A stretch of DNA of 64,000 bases from contig CAJTIM010000015.1 of the NCBI GenBank assembly GCA_910576325.1, positions 2,501 to 66,500 of the forward strand. Direction: 5' to 3'. The notes beneath the pieces are model-generated. The model saw nothing but the letters and a program-made list of their open reading frames with translations. It did not search any database and had not been told where the DNA came from. The position numbers and the translations under genes were made by a program. This document shows positions 1 to 8,678 of this stretch, piece by piece (the stretch's first letter is position 1; each line of letters begins with the position of its first letter). The DNA is from Clostridia bacterium. Lineage in GTDB: Bacteria > Bacillota > Clostridia > Lachnospirales > Lachnospiraceae.

Positions 1-29
1 CGTACAGTGTTTCCCTCGTTTGCCCATAC

Positions 30-1070
30 TTACCGCTCCCCCAATTTCAGATTCGGCACCGCATTGAGATCCAGCCCATGCCGTACCCCTTTCCGATATT
101 CGTAGTAAGCTGCCGCCCCAATCATAGCCGCATTATCCGTACACAGAATCGGTGAAGGATAAAAAAAACGAATCCCTTCCTTCTCACAGGCTTTGACAAA
201 GGACGCCCGAAGGGTTGAATTGGACGCCACTCCGCCGGCAATCGCCAGCTTACTGCCCCCAAGCTCTTTCAGCGCCATCATCGCATGCTCCACCAGCACA
301 TCGCAGACCGCCTTCTGAAAGGAGGCCGCCACATCCGCGCGTTTTACCGCCTCCCCCTTCATCTGACAGCTGTTCAGATAATTGAGTACCGCTGACTTCA
401 CACCGCTGAAGCTGAAATCATAGGGAGAATCCGCTATCTTCGCCCTGGGAAATGCAATCGCCTCCGGATTGCCTTCCTTGGAAAGCTTATCAATCTTCGG
501 CCCGCCCGGATAGCCAAGTCCGATAGCCCGCGCCACCTTATCAAAAGCTTCCCCGGCCGCATCGTCACGTGTCCGTCCCAAAATCTCATACTCGCCGTAA
601 TCCTTCACTCTCACCAAATGGGTGTGTCCCCCGGACACTACCAAACAGATAAAGGGAGGCTCCAGATCGGGATTTTCGATATAATTAGCGGAAATATGAC
701 CTTCAATGTGGTGCACGCCTACAAGCGGAAGCTTTTTCGCATAGCTAATCGCCTTGGCCTCCGCCACTCCTACAAGAAGCGCTCCCACCAAACCCGGACC
801 ATAAGTCACGCCGATGGCATCCATATCATCCAAAGTAAGCTCCGCCCGGGAAAGAGCCTCCTCAATCACCTGATTGATTTTCTCAATATGCTTTCTCGAA
901 GCAATCTCCGGCACCACGCCTCCGTAGAGCTTATGCAGCTCAATCTGGGAAGAAATCACGTTGGACAGCACACAGCGGCCGTTCTTCACCACAGAAGCGG
1001 CCGTCTCGTCACAGGAGCTTTCAATTGCCAGAATATAAATATCTTTTTGTTCACTCATCTCAGTCTCCAT
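30..1070 (-). CDS. tsaD: tRNA N6-adenosine threonylcarbamoyltransferase TsaD
   Basis: Transfers the threonylcarbamoyl group from threonylcarbamoyl-AMP to A37 of ANN-decoding tRNAs, as the catalytic subunit of the TsaB-TsaD-TsaE complex. Visible motifs are the N-terminal ASKHA signature [14 protein letters not shown] (about residues 14-27), the metal-binding HIEGH (about 121-125) and SGGHTHLV (about 147-154). The 346 aa length is usual for the family. Two starts are possible: the one given, and an ATG five codons later with GGAG six bases upstream. Its partners tsaB and tsaE lie 2-3 kb upstream on the same strand, separated from it by rnz and a small zinc protein. Confidence 0.97.
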   Translation of the reverse strand: METEMSEQKDIYILAIESSCDETAASVVKNGRCVLSNVISSQIELHKLYGGVVPEIASRKHIEKINQVIEEALSRAELTLDDMDAIGVTYGPGLVGALLVGVAEAKAISYAKKLPLVGVHHIEGHISANYIENPDLEPPFICLVVSGGHTHLVRVKDYGEYEILGRTRDDAAGEAFDKVARAIGLGYPGGPKIDKLSKEGNPEAIAFPRAKIADSPYDFSFSGVKSAVLNYLNSCQMKGEAVKRADVAASFQKAVCDVLVEHAMMALKELGGSKLAIAGGVASNSTLRASFVKACEKEGIRFFYPSPILCTDNAAMIGAAAYYEYRKGVRHGLDLNAVPNLKLGER

Positions 1071-1145
1071 TCCGCCCTTCGCAGGCTTCCTCCTTTATCG
1101 TCCGGTCTGCTTATGCAAAGAGGATATGAATCATCACTGTTATCT

Positions 1146-2060
1146 TTATTCTTCTTCAAAATCCAGTTCTATGGACTTCCGGTCCTTCCCCGCCTCAGCT
1201 TGGGGAAAAATCCGGCGCACCTCGTCCATATATTCCTCCGGCCGGTTGAGCGAAGGACTGTAATGGGTCAGCCAGAGGGCCTTCACCTCTGCGTCCCGGG
1301 CCAGCTTTGCCGCTTCATAAAAGGTCATATGCTTATAAGCCGCAGCCTTGGCTTCCTTTCCCTTTTCTCCGTACATGCCCTCGCAGATAAAGAGATCCGC
1401 GTGCTTCGCATTTGCCCCGATGGAAGCTGTGGGACGGGTATCGGTACAGTACACCACCTTGATTCCCTTTCTCGGGGCGCCCATCACCATATCCGGCGTA
1501 TAGGTAATGCCCTCCTCCGTGGTGATAATCTCTCCCTTCTGAAGCTTGCTCCAGAAATGCTTGGGGATCTGACGCTCAACTGCCTGTTCTACCTGGAACT
1601 TTCCGGCACGGTCGATTTCCAGGGAATAACCGTAGCAGGTGATGTTGTGATTCACCCGAAAAGCCTTGATACGGTAACCGCCCAGGCACAGATCCTCCTC
1701 CGCCTGAGCCAGTTCTATAAATTCTATTGGAAACGGCAACTCCGGCGCAATCACCCGCAGGGCATTTACCACCCGCTCCAGGCCCTTCGGTCCAATCAGG
1801 GTCAAAGGCTCCGTGCGTTCCGCATTTCCCATAGTCAGCAGAAGTCCCGGAAGTCCGCTGATGTGATCCCCGTGAAAATGAGTAAAGCAGATAATATCAA
1901 TGGGCTTAAAGCTCCAGCCCTTTTCCTTTATGGCAATCTGGGTGCCCTCCCCGCAGTCAATCAAAAGGCTGCTTCCGTTGTATCTGGTCATCAGCGCCGT
2001 GAGCCAGCGGTACGGAAGCGGCATCATTCCCCCGCTTCCCAGCAAACATACATCTAACAT
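1146..2060 (-). CDS. rnz: Ribonuclease Z
   Basis: A metallo-beta-lactamase endonuclease that removes 3' trailers from tRNA precursors. The zinc-binding motif THFHGDHISGLPG (about residues 60-72), the N-terminal LGSGG and the C-terminal LTHYSP histidine are all visible. Its 304 aa match the short bacterial form. GGAG lies seven bases before the ATG. It sits 75 bp upstream of tsaD on the same strand, so two tRNA-maturation genes are adjacent and may be co-transcribed. Confidence 0.96.
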   Translation of the reverse strand: MLDVCLLGSGGMMPLPYRWLTALMTRYNGSSLLIDCGEGTQIAIKEKGWSFKPIDIICFTHFHGDHISGLPGLLLTMGNAERTEPLTLIGPKGLERVVNALRVIAPELPFPIEFIELAQAEEDLCLGGYRIKAFRVNHNITCYGYSLEIDRAGKFQVEQAVERQIPKHFWSKLQKGEIITTEEGITYTPDMVMGAPRKGIKVVYCTDTRPTASIGANAKHADLFICEGMYGEKGKEAKAAAYKHMTFYEAAKLARDAEVKALWLTHYSPSLNRPEEYMDEVRRIFPQAEAGKDRKSIELDFEEE

Positions 2061-2183
2061 CTCTAATCTCCATATTTTCCATATTTAAACGCTTATTCGT
2101 ATAAAATTACAAGAGAACGGCATCATGGAATAAGACAGGTTATTCTCTATGTATGGGGCCGTTTTCCGGCAGCCCCTTATTTT

Positions 2184-2432
2184 TTAAACAAACTCAATCA
2201 CTTCGGATGTGGCGGGCGGAATCCGGAACTGCTTCGTCATCCGGTCATAACATTCCTCGCACAGATCAAAGCTGTCCACCTGTCCGTCCTTGCCGGACAT
2301 ATACTCCCACACCTGCCTCACCCGGAGTACCCCTTCCATAGGCATTCCATGCTTTACAGCAATCACCTTGCCGCATCCGTTGCAAATAATGTGCTCCGAA
2401 GCCTTTGTCTCTTCCTTTTTGTACTCACGCAT
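2184..2432 (-). CDS. Small CxxC...CxxC protein of unknown function
   Basis: An 82 aa protein. The start was chosen because GGAGG sits nine bases upstream of this ATG; the longer reading frame upstream has no ribosome site. It contains CNGCG near residue 18 and CEECYDRM near residue 65, four cysteines spaced like a zinc or rubredoxin-type knuckle. About 45 polar residues lie between the pairs. I do not recognise a named function. It lies between rimI and rnz in a cluster of tRNA- and ribosome-modifying genes. Structural zinc binding is inferred from the cysteines only. Confidence 0.75.
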   Translation of the reverse strand: MREYKKEETKASEHIICNGCGKVIAVKHGMPMEGVLRVRQVWEYMSGKDGQVDSFDLCEECYDRMTKQFRIPPATSEVIEFV

Positions 2433-2613
2433 ACTGCCTGTCCTCCCTATCTGTTCTGCGTACTGCCTGAAGCTCTTCATTCCCGGCTTCTCAATGTAAC
2501 CTTTGTACCGGGTACACAAGAGATTTCAAATGTATATTTTGTCTACTGCAATTCTATTTTACATAAGAAATTCATGTACAGATAGTGGAAATTTCTTACA
2601 ACCATAAGTTTCC

Positions 2614-3063
2614 TTATGCTTCCCAATGACGCCACATAATCATAGCATCTTCCCTGGGCTTTTCATAAAAGTTTTTCCGAATCCCAAAGGATACAAAGCC
2701 CAGGCTTTCATATAAATGGATAGCCGCCTGGTTGCTCACCCTCACCTCCAGAGTATAGGCAAATGCTCCCTGCTCCTTTCCAAGACGCATCAGCTCCATA
2801 AGAAGCCTTCTTCCGATTCCATGACCCCGAAGCTGACGCCTTACCGCTATGTTGGTAATCTCCGCTTCCTCCAGACTCTGGTAACAGCCGCAATAGCCTG
2901 CGATTTCCCCGTCAAGCTCCGCCACCAGAAACAAGGTATGATAATAGGAAATGGTATCCTGAAAGGATTTTCTGGACCAGGGCATGGAAAAAGTCTCCTC
3001 TTCTATGGCGCATACCTGATCGAGATCTCCTTCTTCCATCCGTCGGATATTCAGCTTACACAT
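2614..3063 (-). CDS. rimI: Ribosomal protein S18 alanine N-acetyltransferase RimI
   Basis: A 149 aa GNAT acetyltransferase. The acetyl-CoA loop RRQLRGHGIGRRLL and the RimI-type tail NQAAIHLYESLGF followed by FYEKPREDAMIM are clear. In bacteria RimI acetylates the N-terminal alanine of S18 and sometimes other proteins. The start is the ATG that overlaps the last 8 bp of tsaB, which is how tsaB-rimI pairs are often arranged; a longer reading frame upstream is only tsaB sequence in another frame. It is last in the tsaE-tsaB-rimI operon. Confidence 0.93.
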   Translation of the reverse strand: MCKLNIRRMEEGDLDQVCAIEEETFSMPWSRKSFQDTISYYHTLFLVAELDGEIAGYCGCYQSLEEAEITNIAVRRQLRGHGIGRRLLMELMRLGKEQGAFAYTLEVRVSNQAAIHLYESLGFVSFGIRKNFYEKPREDAMIMWRHWEA

Positions 3064-3787
3064 GGCTCTTTGCTTCCTTTTCCGCCCGCTCCCGTTCCGC
3101 CTGGGGCAGACGCAGATAGTCGGGAGTGTGCTCCGTCGCAGTTTCAATCTTCCCTTCCCGGATATACTGCACCGCTAACATTCCTACGGCGCCCGCACGC
3201 TGACGGCTTACATGGGCCGGCGCAAAGGAAAACTGCTGTCCTGCCATCAATATCTCTGTCAGTTGATGACGATATACCGGTACCCCGTCTCCCAGGAAGA
3301 TAACCTCCCGCCCCAGTGCGCAGAGCTTTTCCGCTATCATCTGAATACTGACCGCTGCCTGAGGCTCCAAAATATGCAGGCGGTTGTTTTGAAATTCATA
3401 GATTCCCGTATACACCTGGTTTCTTCTGGCATCCATCAGGGGACAAATAATTCGATCTGTTCCATAAAGATTGTAAGCCAGAGCATCCACCGTAGGAATA
3501 TGCACCAGTGGTTTGTTAAGGGCAAGACCCAGGCCCTTTGCCGTGGCCGATCCAATCCGCAGACCTGTAAAGGAACCCGGTCCGGCCGCTACCGCGATTG
3601 CATCCAGGGTGTTTAGATCCAGCTCTATCATGGATACAATCTCATCCAGCATGGGAAGCAGAGTTTGGGAATGTGTCTTTTTGTAATTAACTGTGTATTC
3701 CGCAAGCAGGCTGCTGCCTGTTCCGTCATCCTCCACAACGGCTACCGAAGCCACCAGGCCGGAGCTGTCCAACGCTAAAACCTTCAT
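3056..3787 (-). CDS. tsaB: tRNA threonylcarbamoyladenosine biosynthesis protein TsaB
   Basis: An inactive ASKHA-fold partner of TsaD, needed for t6A37 formation on tRNA. The N-terminus MKVLALDSSGLVASVAVV and the family signature GPGSFTGLRIG (about residues 69-79) are present, as is KKTHSQTLLP. Length is 243 aa. Its ATG overlaps the tsaE stop by 4 bp (ATGA) and its end overlaps rimI, so the three genes are translationally coupled. Confidence 0.95.
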   Translation of the reverse strand: MKVLALDSSGLVASVAVVEDDGTGSSLLAEYTVNYKKTHSQTLLPMLDEIVSMIELDLNTLDAIAVAAGPGSFTGLRIGSATAKGLGLALNKPLVHIPTVDALAYNLYGTDRIICPLMDARRNQVYTGIYEFQNNRLHILEPQAAVSIQMIAEKLCALGREVIFLGDGVPVYRHQLTEILMAGQQFSFAPAHVSRQRAGAVGMLAVQYIREGKIETATEHTPDYLRLPQAERERAEKEAKSHV

Positions 3788-4212
3788 AATCGTTCCTCTA
3801 CAATAATTTTCCGGTAATCAAAGCCTTGATTTAAGTCCTTCTCTATGGTAATGGCAAACCGCTCCTCCGGCAAAATCTCCTCTATGAGATTGGCCCACTC
3901 TATCAGGCAGACTCCGCCGCCGCAAAAGTAGTCCTCATAGCCGATCTCCTCCATCTCGTCCACATTTCCGATGCGGTACACATCAAAATGGTAGAAGGGA
4001 AGCCTGCCCTCCCCATACTCCTGGACAATGGTGAAGGTAGGGCTGTTTACAGGCTCCTCCACGCCCAAGCCTCTGGCAAAGCCCTGGGTGAATACGGTTT
4101 TGCCCACCCCAAGGTCACCGGTCAGCGTGTAGATGCTTCCCGGCTTCGCCTGAGCGCCCAAGCGTTCCCCGAAGGCTCTTGTTTCCTGTTCTGAAAATGT
4201 TTCTATAATCAT
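3784..4212 (-). CDS. tsaE: tRNA threonylcarbamoyladenosine biosynthesis ATPase TsaE
   Basis: A P-loop ATPase that drives turnover of the t6A complex. Walker A is GDLGVGKT, preceded by the SEQETRAFGERLG helix and followed by SPTFTIVQEY and HFDVYRI, all typical of the family. The 142 aa start (MIIETFS) was chosen because AAGGA lies at proper distance; the frame stays open 26 codons further upstream but without a better ribosome site. First gene of the tsaE-tsaB-rimI operon. Confidence 0.95.
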   Translation of the reverse strand: MIIETFSEQETRAFGERLGAQAKPGSIYTLTGDLGVGKTVFTQGFARGLGVEEPVNSPTFTIVQEYGEGRLPFYHFDVYRIGNVDEMEEIGYEDYFCGGGVCLIEWANLIEEILPEERFAITIEKDLNQGFDYRKIIVEERL

Positions 4213-4346
4213 AGGACCGTTCCTTGTTTTCTCCATATTCCAAATCTGCTTTATCTTTAAAGTTATATCATAAACATATCCCTTTTGCAATAAGGGTGTT
4301 TCTGCCCTTTTCCAAAGCCAATTCTCTTCGGCCGCTTCTTACCTTT

Positions 4347-4913
4347 TTAAAAAGAAAAGACTACTCCCGCTGCCGCTGCCGCCACAATAAATGCGATAGG
4401 ATGCACCTTGGGGAATTTCTGCTTAAGCGCCAGTAAAACCGCTAAAAGAATGATGCATTTCCAGTTAAAAAACTCCGCAATTCCTCCGCTGATCCCCTTT
4501 TTTGTATACAGCAGGGTTGAAATAAACAGATTCAGGCAGGCGGCGCCGATAAAAGCTACGACAGCAGGCTTTAAGCCTGCAAATATCATCTGAACAATCC
4601 CGGCATTTTTAAACTTCTGAAAGTAATTGGCTATGATGCAGATAACCACTATGCTCGGAGCAACGATACTTAAGGTGGCAAGTACGGCTCCCGCGGGGCC
4701 GGCAACGGCGTAACCTACATAGGTCGCCATATTGATTCCGATAGGTCCCGGTGTGGATTCCGAAACCGCTATCATAGTTGACAGGGTATCCGTAGTGAAC
4801 CAGCCGTATTTTACACCCATTTCGTTGAGAAACGGAATGGTTGCAAGGCCGCCTCCCACGGCAAAAAGGCCCGTTTTCATAAACTCCAGAATTAACAGCC
4901 ACAGGTTACTCAT
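4347..4913 (-). CDS. Chromate transporter, short chain (half 1)
   Basis: A 188 aa membrane protein of the short-chain CHR (chromate ion transporter) family. GLFAVGGGLATIPFLNEMG near the N-terminus and ESTPGPIGINMATYVGYAVAG are the CHR family signatures. About five to six hydrophobic segments are visible. It overlaps by 8 bp with a second, divergent CHR half-protein upstream; such pairs are thought to act as a heterodimer equivalent to a full-length ChrA. Actual substrate (chromate, sulfate or another oxyanion) cannot be told from sequence. Confidence 0.88.
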   Translation of the reverse strand: MSNLWLLILEFMKTGLFAVGGGLATIPFLNEMGVKYGWFTTDTLSTMIAVSESTPGPIGINMATYVGYAVAGPAGAVLATLSIVAPSIVVICIIANYFQKFKNAGIVQMIFAGLKPAVVAFIGAACLNLFISTLLYTKKGISGGIAEFFNWKCIILLAVLLALKQKFPKVHPIAFIVAAAAAGVVFSF

Positions 4914-5451
4914 GCTTCATCCACCCCGCTTTGCTCAACAATATGCCAAGGGCGCCTGCAAGTATCACTAACCACACCGTCGATATACCGGTAAAAAGTG
5001 ACAGCAGCAATGCCGCAGTAAATACACAGAATGCCGCTATGTTTTTAATACTTTTTTTCCACAGATTGGCGATGGCCTGAATCATCAGCATACACACAGC
5101 TACATTGATTCCCATTAATGCGTGCCGCACAACTTCCAGCTCCGCAAAATTGGAAATCAGAGAGGCTATCAGCCCAATGATAATAATGGAAGGGCTGACC
5201 ACGCCGAGAGTAGCCATAATTCCCCCCAGGATTCCTTTCTGGTAATACCCCACAAAGGTAGCCGTATTTACTGCAATGATTCCGGGGGTACATTGTCCGA
5301 TGGCATAGTAGTCCATGATCTCATCCTCCGTAGCCCAGTGATATTTTTCAATGACCTCCCGCTGTATCATGGGAAGCATGGCATATCCCCCTCCAAAAGT
5401 AAACAGGCCCATTTTAAACCATGCCATGTAAAGCTGCAATAATACTTTCAT
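4906..5451 (-). CDS. Chromate transporter, short chain (half 2)
   Basis: A 181 aa CHR-family membrane protein. FTFGGGYAMLPMIQREV and QCTPGIIAVNTATFVGY match the family signatures of the adjacent gene. It starts 27 bp after folBK and overlaps the first half-transporter by 8 bp, so the pair is probably read as the end of the folate operon or from a nearby promoter. Paired short-chain CHR proteins are common in Clostridia. Confidence 0.88.
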   Translation of the reverse strand: MKVLLQLYMAWFKMGLFTFGGGYAMLPMIQREVIEKYHWATEDEIMDYYAIGQCTPGIIAVNTATFVGYYQKGILGGIMATLGVVSPSIIIIGLIASLISNFAELEVVRHALMGINVAVCMLMIQAIANLWKKSIKNIAAFCVFTAALLLSLFTGISTVWLVILAGALGILLSKAGWMKHE

Positions 5452-5478
5452 AATCTTCTCCTTTTCCGGCGCCGTATC

Positions 5479-6303
5479 TTATTCTTCCAAAGCCTCCAAA
5501 AGCTCCTGAACAGTCCGGTTATAAATGGGATGGCGGACATAGGGAGCTATCTGACAAAGAGGCTTAAGTACAAAATCCCGCTTATACATCTCGATATGAG
5601 GGATATGAAGCTCCTCATCATCCAGAATCAAATCATCATATAGCAGAATGTCCAGATCCAGTGTCCGCGGCCCCCATCGGATGATCCGCTCGCGCCCGGC
5701 CTCCTGCTCGATCTCATGGAGGCGCTTAAGAAGCTCAAAAGGCGTCAGAAGGGTGCGGATTTTCATAGCTCCGTTTAAAAATTCATCTTGATCCGTGACC
5801 CCGTAAGGCTCTGTGGCCAGATAATCGGATACCGCCGAAATCTGACATCCCTTTGTGCGGCGTAATCCTTCCACGCCAAGCTCCAGATACGCCCTCTTAT
5901 CTCCCATATTGGAGCCAAGGGCTATATAAGCTGTGTGCCAGCTTCGTTCTATCTCTACGGAGACCGTCTCCAGGGGCAGACCCACGGGCGCCCAAGGCTT
6001 TTTAATCTCCAGCCGCACACCCTTCAGGCGTTCTGTCTTAAGAAGCAGCTCTTCTGCCAGCCTTTCCGCCACGGTTTCAAGAAGCTGATAAGTGTGATCC
6101 TCCAGAAAACGCCGTATAAAATGGCTGACCTCTCCGTAATGGATGGATTTTGTCAGATCATCGGTTTGCCCGGCTTCCCGCGTAGAGGTATAAAGCACTG
6201 CCGAGACGATAAACTTCTGCCCCAGAACATTCTCCTCCGGGAATACGCCGTGCTTTGCGAAAATCTCCAGATTTTTTATGTGTATCCGATCCCTTTGTTC
6301 CAT
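5479..6303 (-). CDS. folK: Bifunctional dihydroneopterin aldolase / HPPK (FolB-FolK fusion)
   Basis: A 274 aa fusion catalysing two successive folate steps. Residues 1-120 are FolB (MEQRDRIHIKNLEIFAKHG, then the SIHYGEVSHFI region). Residues 125-274 are FolK, 6-hydroxymethyl-dihydropterin pyrophosphokinase, with YIALGSNMGD and the pterin/ATP motif RWGPRTLDLDILLYDD. The domain order FolB-FolK is usual in Firmicutes fusions. It follows folP by 20 bp in the folE-HD-folP-folBK operon, under the THF riboswitch upstream of folE. Confidence 0.96.
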   Translation of the reverse strand: MEQRDRIHIKNLEIFAKHGVFPEENVLGQKFIVSAVLYTSTREAGQTDDLTKSIHYGEVSHFIRRFLEDHTYQLLETVAERLAEELLLKTERLKGVRLEIKKPWAPVGLPLETVSVEIERSWHTAYIALGSNMGDKRAYLELGVEGLRRTKGCQISAVSDYLATEPYGVTDQDEFLNGAMKIRTLLTPFELLKRLHEIEQEAGRERIIRWGPRTLDLDILLYDDLILDDEELHIPHIEMYKRDFVLKPLCQIAPYVRHPIYNRTVQELLEALEE

Positions 6304-6323
6304 ATGTGCCTCCTGTTAGTTTT

Positions 6324-7154
6324 TCACCTGCTAAAACTCTCCTCTGTTCCTGTCCGCAGTATTGCCTCCGCCATCTGAATTGCCCGCTTATTGGCTTTTA
6401 TATCGTGGACGCGCACAAAGGCATATTTTTTCATAACTGCCATTACAGTCGTCACCAAAGTTCCCTCTTCCCTCTGATCCGCCGGCAGATTCAGAGTCAG
6501 ACCGATAACGGATTTTCTTGAGGTTCCAAGGAGCATCGGATAGCCAAAGGTATGAAAGCGCTCCATGTAGTGCAAAGTTTCCAGATTCATTTCATAGGTT
6601 TTTCCAAAGCCGATTCCCGGGTCCAGAATAATTTTGTTGTCAGGAATCCCCGCTTCCCTGGCAATCTTAACACATGCCTCCGTCTCGCGCAGCATGTCCT
6701 GGTAAAACTCCTCGTACTCAGCCTTTTCCTTATTGTGCATCAGACAACAGGCCGCTCCTGTCTCTGCTATCAGAGCCGCCATCCTGGAATCATACTTCAG
6801 TCCCCAGATATCGTTAATCAGATCAGCCCCTGCCTTGAGCGCCGCCTCCGCAACCCGAGACTTATAGGTGTCAACGGAAACAGGCACATCAATCCGCGCC
6901 TTCACCGCCTCTATCACAGGAACTACCCGCTGAATCTCCTCTTCCTCCGTAATCTGCTCATGACCGGGCCGTGTGGATTCTCCGCCGATATCCACAATAT
7001 CCGCTCCGTCCTTCACCATCTGCTCCGCCCGGCCCAGGGCTTCATCCGGCGTATTCCATTTGCCGCCGTCGGAAAAGGAATCCGGAGTTACATTGAGGAT
7101 TCCCATAATATAAGTATGTTCTGCAGTGTCAAAGCTTTTATTTCCAATTTTCAT
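6324..7154 (-). CDS. folP: Dihydropteroate synthase
   Basis: Condenses 6-hydroxymethyl-dihydropterin pyrophosphate with p-aminobenzoate. Motifs seen are MGILNVTPDSFSDGG, DIGGESTRPG and DPGIGFGKT. The chosen start gives 276 aa, with AAGGG upstream; six codons further upstream another ATG has no clear ribosome site. It lies 25 bp downstream of the HD-domain gene in the folate operon. Confidence 0.96.
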   Translation of the reverse strand: MKIGNKSFDTAEHTYIMGILNVTPDSFSDGGKWNTPDEALGRAEQMVKDGADIVDIGGESTRPGHEQITEEEEIQRVVPVIEAVKARIDVPVSVDTYKSRVAEAALKAGADLINDIWGLKYDSRMAALIAETGAACCLMHNKEKAEYEEFYQDMLRETEACVKIAREAGIPDNKIILDPGIGFGKTYEMNLETLHYMERFHTFGYPMLLGTSRKSVIGLTLNLPADQREEGTLVTTVMAVMKKYAFVRVHDIKANKRAIQMAEAILRTGTEESFSR

Positions 7155-7179
7155 AGATAGGTTCCCTTCCATTCTTCCG

Positions 7180-7656
7180 TCAAATGCGGATCTCCAAGTT
7201 CTTTTTCTCCTCCGGCCAGTCGCACTTCTCCCTTGCCGGACAGGAAAAGCAGCTCCGGGACAGCTTGTCGGCCCGGTAAAACAATCCGGCCAGATCTTCC
7301 GCCTGCCCCGCGGTCCGATGCTCCCTTATCAGCCTCAATATCTCCTCCTGCTCCTGCTCTTCAAATCCGCAGTCTTTTAAAATCTGCTCTGCCAGTTCGG
7401 CACTTGCCTGCTCATGGGGAATCCCCTCTTCATACTGGCGGAAACGGCCGATATCGTGAAGCAGCCCCGCCGCATAGACAATCTCTTTGTCAGCTGCAAT
7501 CCCCGCTTCTAAAGCCAGAATCCAGGTAAGCCGGGCCACATCAAGAAAATGCTCTGGCGTATGGCGGCAAAATTCCCGCTTTTCCTCCCAATCCCGCAGC
7601 TTCGCAAGACAGCTCTGATAGATCTTATGCCGCCAGACAGCATTTACACGGTTCAT
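7180..7656 (-). CDS. HD-domain phosphohydrolase of the folate operon
   Basis: A 158 aa HD protein with histidines at [13 protein letters not shown], the HD pair in [11 protein letters not shown], and REHRTAG. The C-terminus holds a [10 protein letters not shown] cysteine cluster. It overlaps folE by 4 bp and precedes folP. No dihydroneopterin triphosphate pyrophosphatase (FolQ) is seen in the operon, so an attractive guess is that this hydrolase fills that step. That is inference from position only; HD proteins act on many nucleotides. Confidence 0.85.
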   Translation of the reverse strand: MNRVNAVWRHKIYQSCLAKLRDWEEKREFCRHTPEHFLDVARLTWILALEAGIAADKEIVYAAGLLHDIGRFRQYEEGIPHEQASAELAEQILKDCGFEEQEQEEILRLIREHRTAGQAEDLAGLFYRADKLSRSCFSCPAREKCDWPEEKKNLEIRI

Positions 7657-8213
7657 GACTGACGCACCAGTGCCAGAAAACGGTTCTGAAGCTCTGCGTT
7701 ATCCTGGAATACTCCGGTAGCGACTAAGGTCACAGTCTTGCTTCCCGGCTTTTTGATTCCGCGCATCGTCATACAGGTGTGCTCGGCTTCAATCATCACT
7801 ATCACACCCTGGGGCTTCAAGTTCTCCTCCAGCGCCTCCGCTATCTGGGCTGTCATTTTCTCCTGGATCTGAGGTCTTCTTGCAAATACGTCTACGGTTC
7901 TGGCAAGCTTGCTCAGGCCCACCACCTTGCCGTTGGGAAGATAACCGATATGCGCCTTCCCGTAGAAGGGCAGCAGGTGGTGTTCGCAGGTGGAATAGAA
8001 CGTAATATCCTTCTCCACCACCATATCATTGCGCCCGGCCGTGAATTGTTTCTTCAGATGTATAGCCGGATCCTCATAAAGTCCTCCGTAAATCTCGGCG
8101 CACATCCGTGCTATTCTATCCGGTGTCTCCAATAATCCTTCCCGGTTCACATCCTCTCCGATTCCTTCAAGCATCAGTTTGACACCGGCTTTTATCTTCT
8201 CGTAATCCATCAT
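7653..8213 (-). CDS. folE: GTP cyclohydrolase I
   Basis: Makes 7,8-dihydroneopterin triphosphate from GTP, the entry to folate (and often queuosine) synthesis. [20 protein letters not shown] and [17 protein letters not shown] carry the zinc Cys/His ligands. The start (MMDYEKIK, 186 aa) follows AGGAGG by nine bases; the 18 codons upstream in frame are leader RNA. First gene of the folate operon; a THF riboswitch lies about 200 bases upstream. Confidence 0.97.
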   Translation of the reverse strand: MMDYEKIKAGVKLMLEGIGEDVNREGLLETPDRIARMCAEIYGGLYEDPAIHLKKQFTAGRNDMVVEKDITFYSTCEHHLLPFYGKAHIGYLPNGKVVGLSKLARTVDVFARRPQIQEKMTAQIAEALEENLKPQGVIVMIEAEHTCMTMRGIKKPGSKTVTLVATGVFQDNAELQNRFLALVRQS

Positions 8214-8413
8214 AAAAAAGAGCCTCCTCTCTTTGATTTGCCCATACTTTTCAGACTTGAAATACATGCCTGCAAAATACGGCCGTACATAACTACCGGA
8301 GACTGCTTCTTTTGTATCCGTTCCATTATCTGCGGATCAAAAAAGCACCTCCATAGTGTGACAGAACATATGACGAAATATCCCTTCACAATATGAGATG
8401 CGATCTTATATTG

Positions 8414-8524
8414 TTGCAACGGGTGCGGTAATCATATCGTAAGACTTGCATCCTCTGCTGGCTTTTCGTTTCGGCGGCAACTCCCCATCCGCTGAACACT
8501 TGACGCATGAAAACCTATTTTGCA
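8414..8524 (-). promoter_or_regulatory. Tetrahydrofolate (THF) riboswitch upstream of folE
   Basis: Read on the minus strand, the leader carries the landmarks of the THF aptamer in order. These are UAGG, UGCGUCAAGUG, a helix-capped loop AUGGGGAGUUG between GCGG and CCGCC, ACGAA, and then GAUUACCGCACCC. P1 can form from UGCAA (8520-8524) and UUGCA (8415-8419). P2 pairs 8507-8515 with 8427-8435 (7 of 9), and P3 pairs UUCAGCGG with CCGCCGAA (7 of 8). A hairpin at 8389-8413 abuts the 3' strand of P1. The expression platform is unclear: a weak GC stem followed by a U6 run lies near 8340. Recognised by comparison with remembered aptamer sequences, not by a covariance search. Confidence 0.82.
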
Positions 8525-8561
8525 TATTATTCTTTATCCTTTTGCAATGGGTATGGCTGCT

Positions 8562-8609
8562 TAAAAATTACCCTCAGCCGGCAGAGATTCTGTCTCTGCC
8601 AGCTGAGGG
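8562..8609 (-). terminator. Rho-independent terminator of the CPBP protease gene
   Basis: Stem CCCTCAGC-x-GGCAGAGA with its complement (8571-8609), five-base loop, followed on the minus strand by UAAUUUUU. It separates the protease gene from the folE leader. The folate promoter must lie between here and the riboswitch. Confidence 0.88.
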
Positions 8610-8678
8610 TATTATAGCACAGCGCATCAAAAAAATCTATAGCTTTTTGGCCCTCGCATGTGTCTTTATTGCTTGGGT

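Noticed and set aside
618..2057. Plus-strand 479-codon open frame
   Set aside because: Lies antisense to tsaD and rnz, crosses both genes and has no ribosome site or family likeness; a shadow of the GC pattern in the third codon position.
2151..2186. Terminator after the small zinc protein
   Set aside because: The GGGGC/GCCCC hairpin has its U-run on the plus strand, where no gene ends; not a terminator for the minus-strand genes.
8400..8560. Lysine riboswitch upstream of folE
   Set aside because: The GGGGAG...GCCGAA stretch recalls the L-box, but the L-box AGAGGUGCG and other helices are missing; the THF aptamer fits the full order.
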